From IMG/VR virus record IMGVR_UViG_3300042503_001430, positions 23,584 to 87,583 of that record: a stretch of 64,000 nucleotides of DNA; one strand, 5' to 3'. This document shows, in pieces, positions 49,366 through 57,101 of this stretch; within the stretch, counting starts at the first letter, position 1; every line of letters begins with the position of its first letter. The position numbers and the translations under genes were made by a program. Under the pieces are notes generated by a model that worked only from the letters and a program-made list of their open reading frames with translations, had not been told where the DNA came from and made no database searches. Source of the stretch: a virus.

Positions 49366-50626
49366 TGTAGCTTCGAAATACATTCTTGTTGACCACTTTG
49401 ACATGATCTATTCGATAGATTCGAGTAAAGGTAACTTCTTATACGACAAGAAGAATGATCGCATGTTACTCGATGCGTTCAGCTTCATAGCGAGCAACCC
49501 GATTGGTCATAACCACCCAAAGATGTCTGACCCCGACTTTGAGAGAAAGCTTCTCAGAGCAGCGAAGGTGAATCCATCTAACTCAGATATTCTCACCGAA
49601 GAGTATGTAGAGTTTCTTGAGACGTTCTTCGATATTGCAGTGCCTTCATACTTCAGAGACTCGTTCTTTATTGCCGGTGGGTGTCTTGCGGTAGAAAATG
49701 CTCTCAAGACTGCATTTGACTGGAAATACCGAAAGCTCAAAGAGCGTGGTATAATGGTAAATCCAAACCACATGAAGGTCATACACTTCAAGAACTCGTT
49801 TCATGGTCGTTCTGGGTATACCATGACGCTCACTAATACCGCAGACCCACGTAAGTATCAGTTCTTTCCTAAGTTTGAAAATTGGCCACGATTGTGTGCA
49901 CCTGCTGTTCATGAAAAATACACAGCACAAGAGCAAGCAGAGCGAGATCACCGATTCTATCTTAATGCTCTTGATGTTGCAGAGTGTCAGGGTCATGAGT
50001 GTGCTGCGATAATCATTGAGCCAATTCAGGGTGAAGGTGGTGATAACCATTTCACGAAACAGTTTCATCAGAACTTGAGAAAAATTGCTGATGAGAAAGA
50101 GATGTTGCTTATTTACGATGAGGTACAATCTGGCGTTGGTTTGACTGGTACAATGTGGGCACACCAACTCTACGATGTTCAACCCGACATCATCTCGTTC
50201 GGCAAGAAGATGCAAGTCTGTGGCATTCTGAGTGGTAACAGGGTGCGTGAAGTCAAAGACAACGTATTTGAAGAGAAGTCGAGAATCAACTCAACATGGG
50301 GCGGCAACCTGGTTGATTTTGTTCGCTCACAACGATACCTCGAAATCATACGAGAAGAAAACCTAGTCGAGAATTCTCGTGTTGTGGGTGACTATCTTCT
50401 CACCAAGATGAAAGGCCTGGGTGTACAAAACGCTCGTGGTGCTGGTTTGATGTGTGCATTTGATATGCCAGACGCACAGCAGCGTGATGACTTGGTGAAG
50501 CGATGCATACAAAATGGTCTGTTTGTTCTTGGATGTGGCACAAGAAGTGTTCGTGTGCGACCATCACTCACTTTTAGCACACAAGAATGTGACTTGATGA
50601 TAGATATTCTGAAGAAAAGCATGTAG
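49349..50626 (+). CDS. L-lysine 6-transaminase-like class III aminotransferase
   Basis: 425 residues. The N-terminus KYILVDHFDMIYSIDSSKGNFLYD and FSFIASNPIGHNHPKM is characteristic of lysine epsilon-aminotransferase (Lat). Further: FHGRSGYTMTLTNT, IIIEPIQGEGGDNHF, DEVQSGVGLTGTMW (cofactor Asp) and SFGKKMQVCGI, whose Lys should bind PLP. Lat turns lysine and 2-oxoglutarate into allysine and glutamate. Such an enzyme is very unusual in a phage. Starts inside the previous gene. Confidence 0.8.
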   Translation: MKNLHDVASKYILVDHFDMIYSIDSSKGNFLYDKKNDRMLLDAFSFIASNPIGHNHPKMSDPDFERKLLRAAKVNPSNSDILTEEYVEFLETFFDIAVPSYFRDSFFIAGGCLAVENALKTAFDWKYRKLKERGIMVNPNHMKVIHFKNSFHGRSGYTMTLTNTADPRKYQFFPKFENWPRLCAPAVHEKYTAQEQAERDHRFYLNALDVAECQGHECAAIIIEPIQGEGGDNHFTKQFHQNLRKIADEKEMLLIYDEVQSGVGLTGTMWAHQLYDVQPDIISFGKKMQVCGILSGNRVREVKDNVFEEKSRINSTWGGNLVDFVRSQRYLEIIREENLVENSRVVGDYLLTKMKGLGVQNARGAGLMCAFDMPDAQQRDDLVKRCIQNGLFVLGCGTRSVRVRPSLTFSTQECDLMIDILKKSM

Positions 50627-50629
50627 TGA

Positions 50630-50944
50630 ATGCAACAAAAGGTACTTGAGCTGTTTACAGAATTGCAGAGAGCACGAAAGCTGAAGTTCATTCAAGGTAT
50701 CGATTGCCTTGTGATGAACGATCATCCTATGCTCACTCGTGATACGAGTCTTTTTGCGATGTCTGACGTTTCAGTACCTCACCCCAATACAGTGAAAATG
50801 TATGTGAGGTTCGACCCTAGCGTTTCATATGGTCAAATACTTGACATCAAACGATATGTGGAGATCAAGTATGGATTCAAGTGCTCTCTTTGTGAATGGT
50901 CTATTCCCTCAAGATTGGACATAACAGTGAATATAAATATCTGA
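50630..50944 (+). CDS. Small paralogue family member
   Basis: 104 residues. LFTELQRARKLKFIQGI (helix 1), VKMYVRFDPSVSYGQILDIKRYVEIKYGFKC, LDITVNI. The ATG is 3 nt after the transaminase stop. A loop of about 30 residues is inserted before the second strand. A late promoter for the next gene lies in its last codons. Confidence 0.58.
   Translation: MQQKVLELFTELQRARKLKFIQGIDCLVMNDHPMLTRDTSLFAMSDVSVPHPNTVKMYVRFDPSVSYGQILDIKRYVEIKYGFKCSLCEWSIPSRLDITVNINI
50932..50939 (+). promoter_or_regulatory. Late promoter TATAAATA
   Basis: Exact T4 consensus. Predicted start 50945, 2 nt before the ATG. Confidence 0.72.
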
Positions 50945-50946
50945 CT

Positions 50947-51804
50947 ATGAAGAGCTTTTTAGAGTATTCACGTCAAATTGACGAGAAGCAAATTCAGTAC
51001 GGCAAGAACGCTAACTACGGACAGGTGGTGTTCTTTGCTGGCGGTGCTGCATCAGGTAAAGGCTTCGCAGTATCTAACTTCATCGACACAACCAAATTCA
51101 AAGTGTGGGACGTTGACGATCTGAAAATCAAGCTCACCAAGATGCCGAGCATGGTTGCTAAGTACCCTGGTATCGACAAGCTGAAGCTCAATAATCCAGA
51201 AGATGTTAGACAGCTACACCTCATAGCAAAAAACGAAGGCATACCAGAAAAGCAACTCAAAGCATGGATTGGTAACTTTCATTCACCCGATACTTTGCCG
51301 AACCTTCTGTTCGACATGACGTTCAAGAGCATAGAAAACGCATCGTTCATCATACCAGACCTCATCAAAGCTGGCTACAAACCACAAAACATTCACATCA
51401 CCTGGATTCTTGCAAACTACAACGTAGCTGTACAGAGAAACAGAATGAGAGAACGTGTGGTGCCAGATGACATTATGTTACTCACACACTCTGGCGCTGC
51501 GATGACGATGAAAGACATCTTGAGTGGTTCATTACCAAAAGAGATCAACGGCAGTTTTACGGTTGTTCTCAACAATCCAGAAGAAGTGTCGTTCTACACT
51601 CGAAGTGATGATGAAAAATCAAAAATAACGAAACCATCGAAATCCTCTGTCGTAAAAGACTTTACCTACATCACAGTAAAGAAAGCCGGTGCGCCTATGC
51701 AAACATGGCGAGAGATGCAATCACAAATTCGTGAAAAGATATTTTCATGGGTCATGAAGAATGCACCTCAATCTGATGAGGTTAAGGGTGCATATTCGTC
51801 TTGA
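50947..51804 (+). CDS. Capsid-targeted P-loop kinase-like protein
   Basis: 285 residues from the ATG behind the late promoter. Leader variant MKSFLEYSRQIDE-K with the cleavage-type site IDE. Walker A is AGGAASGKG (residues 31-39), then VWDVDDLKIKL (acidic motif after strand 2), ITWILANYNVAVQRNRMRER (lid-type Arg). This fits Zeta-toxin/kinase-like P-loop proteins of phages. An injected kinase could act on nucleotides or a host protein. Confidence 0.65.
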   Translation: MKSFLEYSRQIDEKQIQYGKNANYGQVVFFAGGAASGKGFAVSNFIDTTKFKVWDVDDLKIKLTKMPSMVAKYPGIDKLKLNNPEDVRQLHLIAKNEGIPEKQLKAWIGNFHSPDTLPNLLFDMTFKSIENASFIIPDLIKAGYKPQNIHITWILANYNVAVQRNRMRERVVPDDIMLLTHSGAAMTMKDILSGSLPKEINGSFTVVLNNPEEVSFYTRSDDEKSKITKPSKSSVVKDFTYITVKKAGAPMQTWREMQSQIREKIFSWVMKNAPQSDEVKGAYSS

Positions 51805-52039
51805 ACAGCTTCAAAATCAACTAAGACAAGCGCAAGAGCTTGAGTACATCATACATCTCGAATTTCAGAGAAACTATGTCGTCGTGCACTTTGCACAGCA
51901 CGTGTTGTACAAGACCATTCATGAGTTAGTACGACACATAAACCTCTCATATAAAGATGTTGCGTGGGTGCCTAGTTCTCTATACCTAGTGAATCCAACA
52001 AAACGAATAACCATTCACTACAAACGAGATCACTCATGA
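51776..52039 (+). CDS. Small paralogue family member
   Basis: 87 residues, start uncertain (ATG 51776, or GTG 51788 after AAGG). LEQLQNQLRQAQELEYIIHL, YVVVHFAQH, HELVRHINLSYKDV, ITIHY. Overlaps the end of the leader-tagged kinase gene by 29 nt. Confidence 0.55.
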   Translation: MRLRVHIRLEQLQNQLRQAQELEYIIHLEFQRNYVVVHFAQHVLYKTIHELVRHINLSYKDVAWVPSSLYLVNPTKRITIHYKRDHS

Positions 52040-52299
52040 GTAAAGAGCATGATCTCTGGCGAGAGATAGACGAAGCTGTGGTGAACGGATATGTCTACCA
52101 TCTCGAAGAGGTTTGTGAAACTCATGGCACCTCCCGCATCTGTAATTATGGAACAAAGATTTGGTTCAACGGCCGAGTGAATGCTGAACAGTGTCAAAAA
52201 ATTGCTCTGTACATTCGGCAGAAGTACGATCTGAAAGTGGATTATCACACAGAATTTTGTCTCGTTATTTGGCATTCCATGTCAAATCAGCCATCATAA
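52036..52299 (+). CDS. Small paralogue family member
   Basis: 87 residues, ATGA overlap with the preceding copy. LWREIDEAVVNGYVYHL, TKIWFNGRVNAEQCQKIALYIRQKYDLKV, FCLVIWHS. Strong match in helix 2 (YIRQKY). Confidence 0.6.
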   Translation: MSKEHDLWREIDEAVVNGYVYHLEEVCETHGTSRICNYGTKIWFNGRVNAEQCQKIALYIRQKYDLKVDYHTEFCLVIWHSMSNQPS

Positions 52300-52351
52300 A
52301 AATCGAATAAAAAATTGCATCCACATTATTTTCTGATACCATTTTCGAAGT

Positions 52352-52771
52352 ATGTCAAGCTTCGATAAACTCTTAGGTATAGAACCACAACTCGACGCAG
52401 AGAAGCGTGAACGTGCACCGTCACCGAATGCTTCTCTCTATCGAAGAAAGTACCTACGAGCGAAAAAGAGAAACCCGATTAGTCTGCTGTTCAAAAATGC
52501 AAAACGCAGAGCACGAGAAAAGGGTCTTGAATTTTCAATAACGAAAGATGATGTGCCTATGCCGAAGGTGTGTCCGATTCTTGGTATTCCTCTGTTTTCT
52601 GCTGAGGGGTATGCGAAAGACAACTCACCTTCTATCGACAGAATAGACAGCACGAAGGGGTACGTGCCTGGTAATGTGATGATCATTTCGTTCAGAGCAA
52701 ACACACTCAAGAACGATGCAACACGAGATGAGCTACAGCGAGTTTTAGACTTCTTATGCAAAACAACATAG
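52352..52771 (+). CDS. HNH-like endonuclease
   Basis: 139 residues. CPILGIPLF (zinc or fold Cys), SPSIDRIDSTKGYVPGNVMIISFRANTLKNDAT. This SxDRIDxxKGYxxGNV...RAN..KN pattern defines a phage HNH-related nuclease family. The first His of HNH is not obvious, so activity is uncertain. It may be a free-standing mobile nuclease inside the small-gene cluster; TTGCAT and TACCAT upstream give a weak promoter. Confidence 0.6.
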   Translation: MSSFDKLLGIEPQLDAEKRERAPSPNASLYRRKYLRAKKRNPISLLFKNAKRRAREKGLEFSITKDDVPMPKVCPILGIPLFSAEGYAKDNSPSIDRIDSTKGYVPGNVMIISFRANTLKNDATRDELQRVLDFLCKTT

Positions 52772-53019
52772 AACACGAAACCAACCACTTTCATTCACTA
52801 ATACTTGAGCTTCAAGAAGCGAAGCGTCTTGGTCACATCTTTCAGATTCAATTTCTCTCTCATGACTTATTGGTGCTGATGAATAGCGACACCACGACTG
52901 CAAAAATAACCGAGGTTGCCGATTACATTAGCAAGAAGTATCGCATCTACACCGAAGCATCTATCAGCGCAAAGACCATCACGATATTTGATGTTTACAT
53001 GCTCGATCCAAAAGTATGA
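52756..53019 (+). CDS. Small paralogue family member
   Basis: 87 residues, overlapping the HNH gene by 16 nt. LILELQEAKRLGHIFQI, LLVLMNSDTTTAKITEVADYISKKYRIYT, KTITIFDVY. All family landmarks are present. Confidence 0.6.
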   Translation: MQNNIEHETNHFHSLILELQEAKRLGHIFQIQFLSHDLLVLMNSDTTTAKITEVADYISKKYRIYTEASISAKTITIFDVYMLDPKV

Positions 53020-53273
53020 GAGATTTAACAGACCTAAAGTTTGCCCTACAAAAAGCAGCAGAGATGACTCTGATCGACAATTTTTCGGTTCAGATGCACT
53101 ACCTCGACATTGACTTTCATTTAGGACACGAAAATCGCACACCCAGTTCTGTAGATAGAATTCTGATTCTTCGTGATTTCATCAGAATGAACTATCGAGA
53201 AGTTGTCGCTGCGGATTACATGCCTTTACTCAACCGATTGAGATTGTATGGAAATTTCCAACGAATTAAGTGA
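53016..53273 (+). CDS. Small paralogue family member
   Basis: 85 residues, ATGA overlap. LKFALQKAAEMTLIDNF, LDIDFHLG, ILILRDFIRMNYREVV, then LRLYG. Helix 1 uses Ala where others have Glu. It overlaps the next copy by 26 nt in a different frame. Confidence 0.55.
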   Translation: MRDLTDLKFALQKAAEMTLIDNFSVQMHYLDIDFHLGHENRTPSSVDRILILRDFIRMNYREVVAADYMPLLNRLRLYGNFQRIK

Positions 53274-53490
53274 ACTCACAACAGAGCTTGAGAAAGCATA
53301 CTCACGAGGATTGATAGTTTACTACAGTCTAAATAGGTGTGTAATCGACGCCAACATTGAGTATGTCGATTTGCACATAACACTATGCAGTCGTGATTTT
53401 AATCGAGAAGAGCCGTTGAGAAAGTACCTGCGAGATAGGTACGGAACCTTGGTTCGCTCAATATTGATAGAACCCCACACAAGAAACTGA
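53248..53490 (+). CDS. Small paralogue family member
   Basis: 80 residues. LTTELEKAYSRGLIVYY, VDLHITLCSRD, LRKYLRDRYGTLV, ILIEP. ELEKAYSRGLI is nearly the family consensus for helix 1. Confidence 0.58.
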   Translation: MEISNELSELTTELEKAYSRGLIVYYSLNRCVIDANIEYVDLHITLCSRDFNREEPLRKYLRDRYGTLVRSILIEPHTRN

Positions 53491-53502
53491 CAGGGCACAC
53501 AC

Positions 53503-53883
53503 ATGACAACAAAAGAGAAGGTACAGAAGCTGGTTTACGTACATGACCTTTCTAAGATGAAGATTGAAGCTCGATTGCCAGAGATGGTGCGAGATGTTGA
53601 GCTTGATGACGTTACGTTGAAGGTGAATATGCCATCGCACGAAGAACGTGCAGCGTCTATTGCTTGGGATGCTTGCTACATTCAGTATCTCAATAGCAAT
53701 CCAAGCGGAACCCTCGAAGATTTTGATGCGAACCTCAACATGGTTGCATACGAGCAGATTACCAGAGATGTGCAGAGCAAGATTCCACAAGAAGTAGACT
53801 TGAATGAATTGCGTGAAATTCACCGTGTTCAATTCTTGAACTTGACCAGAGTTGATTTGAAGCGACAGATTGACAATGAGTAG
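53503..53883 (+). CDS. Hypothetical protein, paralogue of the gene at 61965
   Basis: 126 residues. KVQKLVYVHDLSKMKI, then SIAWDACYIQYLNSNPSGTLEDFDANL and IPQEVDLNELREI. The YL..NP.GTLEDF block and the flanks are shared with 61965-62342, showing an old duplication. All-helical second half. Function unknown. Confidence 0.6.
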   Translation: MTTKEKVQKLVYVHDLSKMKIEARLPEMVRDVELDDVTLKVNMPSHEERAASIAWDACYIQYLNSNPSGTLEDFDANLNMVAYEQITRDVQSKIPQEVDLNELREIHRVQFLNLTRVDLKRQIDNE

Positions 53884-53888
53884 CACCC

Positions 53889-54122
53889 ATGCGGTCGTTT
53901 ACGCATCTTGAACTTCAGCTTGTTCTGGCAAAAAAGTGTAAACTCATCAAAGACTTTGAGTACATAAAGAATCGTGACTTCATTCTTGTGAGGTTCTTGT
54001 CTGCTACGACACAAGAACAGAAGTATGAGTTGCGAGAGCATATTCGACAAGCATATCGAGACGTTATAAGTGTTACTCTGACACCACACGACAACGCACT
54101 GTACATACGTTACTCTTCATAA
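53889..54122 (+). CDS. Small paralogue family member
   Basis: 77 residues. LQLVLAKKCKLIKDFEYI, FILVRFLSATTQEQKYELREHIRQAYRDVI, ALYIRYSS. Its last codons carry the late promoter of the following leader-tagged peptidase gene. Confidence 0.6.
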   Translation: MRSFTHLELQLVLAKKCKLIKDFEYIKNRDFILVRFLSATTQEQKYELREHIRQAYRDVISVTLTPHDNALYIRYSS

Positions 54123-54125
54123 ATA
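54118..54125 (+). promoter_or_regulatory. Late promoter CATAAATA, predicted start at the ATG
   Basis: Predicted start 54131, the A of the next ATG; leaderless late mRNA expected. Confidence 0.72.
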
Positions 54126-54130
54126 TCTGT

Positions 54131-54997
54131 ATGAAATCGTTCAAAGAGTTTCTTACAGAAGCACTTATTGATGTTGATGCGTCAGATATTAATCTGATCT
54201 ACGCACCTATGGCAAAGCCTATGCGAGAACTTGCAGAGGTTTGGAAACGTCATTTCAAAGACCTCACAAGCAGCGACCTAGACCTTCGGAATCTTGCACA
54301 AACCCGATTACAACGTGAACTGAATGAGGTGCGAAAGAAGTATCAGCCCGTGTTTGGTCCACTGAAAGTGATTGACTCATCGAAACTCAAGTCAGAGAAC
54401 GCAAAGAAAGCACATGCAATAAACCCAGTGAAGATCAATGTGTACTTAATTGGTACACCGAGCATGTCAAATTCATACAACGTACAGCACAAGGAGATTA
54501 ACATCTGTTTGCCGTATGGTGTTGCAGAAGCGATGATGGATCGTATCAACACTGTACCTCAGTATCAGTTACCGATGCTACAGAACGAAGTATCGATGTT
54601 GAAGCACAAGACAACCATTCGTCATGAACTCACCCACTGGATAGACGATTCACTTCACAACCTGTACCTGACAAAAGCACTGTTTCGTGCTCACGAACTG
54701 GTAAAAGTAGACAAAGAAGGTGCGGTAAAATACTACAATGATGCTGTGAAGCATGGGTTCGATGACATTTACCTATCGCCCGTAGAAGTCACGCCGATGG
54801 TGAATCAGATAGCAGAACTGAAGCGACGACTTGGCAACAAAAAATACGACAACCTCACCTGGGCACAGGTCATGATACTTTTACCTTCGCTCGATTCATT
54901 GAATAGAAAACACGGCGCAGCATGGCGCAAAATCATGTTCACTCGACTTGCTAGAGAAAACCTCATAGGTAAAAAGTTCAGAGATCAGTTGTCGTGA
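54131..54997 (+). CDS. Capsid-targeted zinc metallopeptidase (second)
   Basis: 288 residues. Leader MKSFKEFLTE-A. Zinc motif HELTH at 165-169 (IRHELTHWIDD), then SPVEVTPMVNQIAELK about 50 residues on, with Glu as candidate third ligand. KINVYLIGTPSMSNSYN may line the site. It differs in sequence from the peptidase at 5493 except for leader and zincin motif. Predicted to be packaged and injected. Overlaps the next gene by GTGA. Confidence 0.72.
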   Translation: MKSFKEFLTEALIDVDASDINLIYAPMAKPMRELAEVWKRHFKDLTSSDLDLRNLAQTRLQRELNEVRKKYQPVFGPLKVIDSSKLKSENAKKAHAINPVKINVYLIGTPSMSNSYNVQHKEINICLPYGVAEAMMDRINTVPQYQLPMLQNEVSMLKHKTTIRHELTHWIDDSLHNLYLTKALFRAHELVKVDKEGAVKYYNDAVKHGFDDIYLSPVEVTPMVNQIAELKRRLGNKKYDNLTWAQVMILLPSLDSLNRKHGAAWRKIMFTRLARENLIGKKFRDQLS

Positions 54998-55308
54998 GCA
55001 TCGAGCCACCACCACAATCAAAACCAAAAAAGCAATTAAGTGACCTCGAAACTGAGTGTCGAAATGCATATCGCCACGGGCTGATAGAAGAGTATGCTTG
55101 TAACCCATACCTTGCGAAGCCGTATATATTCATACGGTTTCATAAGCTCACCGAACAATCAACAAAGGTTGATTTGGTTGAGTACATCAAAGCAACTTAT
55201 CATGTGAAAGAGATTGAATTCGTCGCTGACGGCAGTGCGCTCTACATCGTATATGATTACTGGTCACGATACGAAGACCACAACGACAACGACGGCGAGA
55301 TTGATTGA
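54994..55308 (+). CDS. Small paralogue family member, GTG start
   Basis: 104 residues from GTG (GTGA overlap). LETECRNAYRHGLIEEY, YIFIRFHKL, LVEYIKATYHVKEI, ALYIVYDYW. N-terminal Pro/Lys linker and acidic C-terminal tail extend the fold. Translationally coupled to the injected peptidase gene. Confidence 0.6.
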   Translation: MSIEPPPQSKPKKQLSDLETECRNAYRHGLIEEYACNPYLAKPYIFIRFHKLTEQSTKVDLVEYIKATYHVKEIEFVADGSALYIVYDYWSRYEDHNDNDGEID

Positions 55309-55328
55309 CACAAGCTCATCAGTGAGCT

Positions 55329-55583
55329 ATGGTCTCTCACATGAGCAACTACGTTGAAAAAGCAATCGCTATCGAAGTCGCACTTTTACTCAATGCTTCA
55401 GGTCAAGATCGAACATTCATAGTCGAGTTAATCAATGAAGCCTATGGTAGTAAACACATACTGCGGCTTGACCTACTAGGACACCAACTCAAGTTTCTCA
55501 CACTCGCAAAAGCAAAAGAGAGACAAGAAGACATCTCACACTTCATGACGTGCTTACGTTTGGAGTGTATAAGTTTGCGATAA
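55329..55583 (+). CDS. Hypothetical small protein
   Basis: 84 residues (or 80 from the ATG at 55341). VEKAIAIEVALLLNAS, TFIVELINEAYGSKHILRLDLL. It does not show the family landmarks clearly. It ends shortly before a strong terminator. Confidence 0.45.
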   Translation: MVSHMSNYVEKAIAIEVALLLNASGQDRTFIVELINEAYGSKHILRLDLLGHQLKFLTLAKAKERQEDISHFMTCLRLECISLR

Positions 55584-55606
55584 GTCGTTGGTTCCATATC
55601 CAAGAA

Positions 55607-55635
55607 AAAACACCTTCGACCAGAGGGTGTTTTGT
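55607..55635 (+). terminator. Rho-independent terminator
   Basis: AAAACACCTTC / GAGGGTGTTTT: 11 pairs (one G-T) around loop GACCA, T run at the end. It also overlaps the -35 area of the following promoter. Confidence 0.78.
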
Positions 55636-55643
55636 GCTATACT
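55635..55643 (+). promoter_or_regulatory. Extended -10 promoter
   Basis: TGC-TATACT. Predicted start near 55650, 2 nt before the ATG at 55652. Confidence 0.6.
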
Positions 55644-55651
55644 GAAGGTGT

Positions 55652-56005
55652 ATGGAATCAACGTATTTGGAAATAGCTGGCATAGCACTCTTTTTGCTGT
55701 TGTTCTCACGGCGAATATTTGACTTGTCTTTGAGCATCTTCATCACATCATCAACCCTGATGGTGTCGCTGCTTGCTATCTCTATCAGTGCGCTCATTCT
55801 CGCAATTACCGCAGTGCCTGTGTTCTTGATGGGGTGTAAGATTGCAGAGAACGTCTATACACAATCAACCATACCACACGGCGTCATAGCTGTCTGTGGC
55901 ATGAAAGTTCGAGCACCGAAGATAGTTCACTCTCGTAGTGTTGAGTTTCGTCAATCACGAGAGTGGCCACATGTAGCACCAACATCAGCACCAGGTAAAT
56001 ACTAA
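55652..56005 (+). CDS. Membrane protein with two or three spans
   Basis: 117 residues. Hydrophobic segments: EIAGIALFLLLFSRRIF and a long run FITSSTLMVSLLAISIS then ALILAITAVPVFLMG. The polar end has AVCGMKVRAP. No signal for export by itself. Possible superinfection or membrane-modifying protein. Confidence 0.55.
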   Translation: MESTYLEIAGIALFLLLFSRRIFDLSLSIFITSSTLMVSLLAISISALILAITAVPVFLMGCKIAENVYTQSTIPHGVIAVCGMKVRAPKIVHSRSVEFRQSREWPHVAPTSAPGKY

Positions 56006-56006
56006 G

Positions 56007-56564
56007 ATGGTACGAGGACTTTTTCGAAACATCGTCGCATACGTAGCATACCGAACTACCAAGAGGTATAACACACTGAAGCTACCTTCGCTTCCGCCTA
56101 GCTACTGGGACAAAGACGAAATAATGCTTCATGCTGTCATGACACTGGTTGTCGATTTCGTCGAGATTGAGTGTTCATTCATGGAGCTTGACTCACCCTT
56201 CTCGTTCAAAGAGAAATTATGGTTGCGTCTGCCGTGGTTCTTGAGAAGTGATAACTTGATTCGTTCAAGAGAGCGTGGTCTCAAGCATCTCAAATCTCTG
56301 ATCTCGATGTATGAAGACGGCATGAAAGATTCATCTGGACACCCACGAATAATTCGAGATGCATACTTGTGGTGGAAAGACATCAGACCACAAACAGTGA
56401 AATCTGTAGAAATGCTCAATCAGAAACTACAACTAGATGATTGTGACGCAGAAGAAGTCAAAGCTGCATTTGACATAATACAAAAGAAAGAAAAAGAGAT
56501 TGAGCATCAAGACACAAAAATGCTGAAGAAAGTTATAGAAGCTCGCACCTTTATGTGGACATAA
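56007..56564 (+). CDS. Hypothetical protein, phage-type
   Basis: 185 residues. MLHAVMTLVVDFVEIE, KEKLWLRLPWFL, SRERGLKHLKSLISMYEDG and AYLWWKDIRP suggest a helical protein; I recall similar sequences in large phages without function. Begins 1 nt after the membrane protein gene. Confidence 0.5.
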   Translation: MVRGLFRNIVAYVAYRTTKRYNTLKLPSLPPSYWDKDEIMLHAVMTLVVDFVEIECSFMELDSPFSFKEKLWLRLPWFLRSDNLIRSRERGLKHLKSLISMYEDGMKDSSGHPRIIRDAYLWWKDIRPQTVKSVEMLNQKLQLDDCDAEEVKAAFDIIQKKEKEIEHQDTKMLKKVIEARTFMWT

Positions 56565-56566
56565 CT

Positions 56567-56821
56567 ATGAGAACCAAGTCGCAAGAAATCTTAGAACAAC
56601 TCAGAGAAGCTGAATCGCAAGGGTTGGTGAAGAAGGTGTTTGTACACCCCAAGAAATCATCGACCGATTTTCTCGTCACGTTTTTAGAATCTACCGACAT
56701 TGTGACGAGAGAACGCCTGGTACACTTGTTTCGAACCAAGTACCTCTCTCATGCTCAGTTGGCAACACCATACAAAGATCGTCTTCTTGTGTGCGTCAAA
56801 GATGCAATCGTTAGTGCATGA
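56567..56821 (+). CDS. Small paralogue family member
   Basis: 84 residues. ILEQLREAESQGLVKKV, DFLVTFLES, LVHLFRTKYLSHA, LLVCVKDA. A GTG four codons upstream is less likely than the ATG. Helix 2 is LFRTKY rather than YIxxKY. Confidence 0.55.
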   Translation: MRTKSQEILEQLREAESQGLVKKVFVHPKKSSTDFLVTFLESTDIVTRERLVHLFRTKYLSHAQLATPYKDRLLVCVKDAIVSA

Positions 56822-57084
56822 AGAAGCGCATACCTGATCTCATAGAAGAACTCATACGAGCACGAGAGACGTATAATGACTATGTGTTTGCAGTAAAGCA
56901 CACAAAGTACAGTCAACCTCTTTTGTGTATAACTGATGAGGTTCAGTTTCGCATTACAGCTAATGTCACCGAGCAGCAAATACGACAGATCATCAAGTAC
57001 ATTCGCAATTCTTATGAAAATATCTATTCGGTTCAATGTAATAGAGACTACTCAATGATTGTAGCTCTGTTTGCTGAAAAGTAG
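56818..57084 (+). CDS. Small paralogue family member
   Basis: 88 residues, ATGA overlap. LIEELIRARETYNDYVF, VQFRITANVTEQQIRQIIKYIRNSYENI, MIVALF. Helix 2 (YIRNSY) is a close match. Confidence 0.6.
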   Translation: MKKRIPDLIEELIRARETYNDYVFAVKHTKYSQPLLCITDEVQFRITANVTEQQIRQIIKYIRNSYENIYSVQCNRDYSMIVALFAEK

Positions 57085-57087
57085 CTT

Positions 57088-57095
57088 CATAAATA
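57088..57095 (+). promoter_or_regulatory. Late promoter CATAAATA
   Basis: Predicted start 57101, one nt before the ATG at 57102. Confidence 0.7.
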
Positions 57096-57101
57096 GCACG
57101 T

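Noticed and set aside
55329-55583. Membership of the gene at 55329 in the small paralogue family
   Set aside because: Length and location fit, but helix 1 and the second helix do not show the landmarks.
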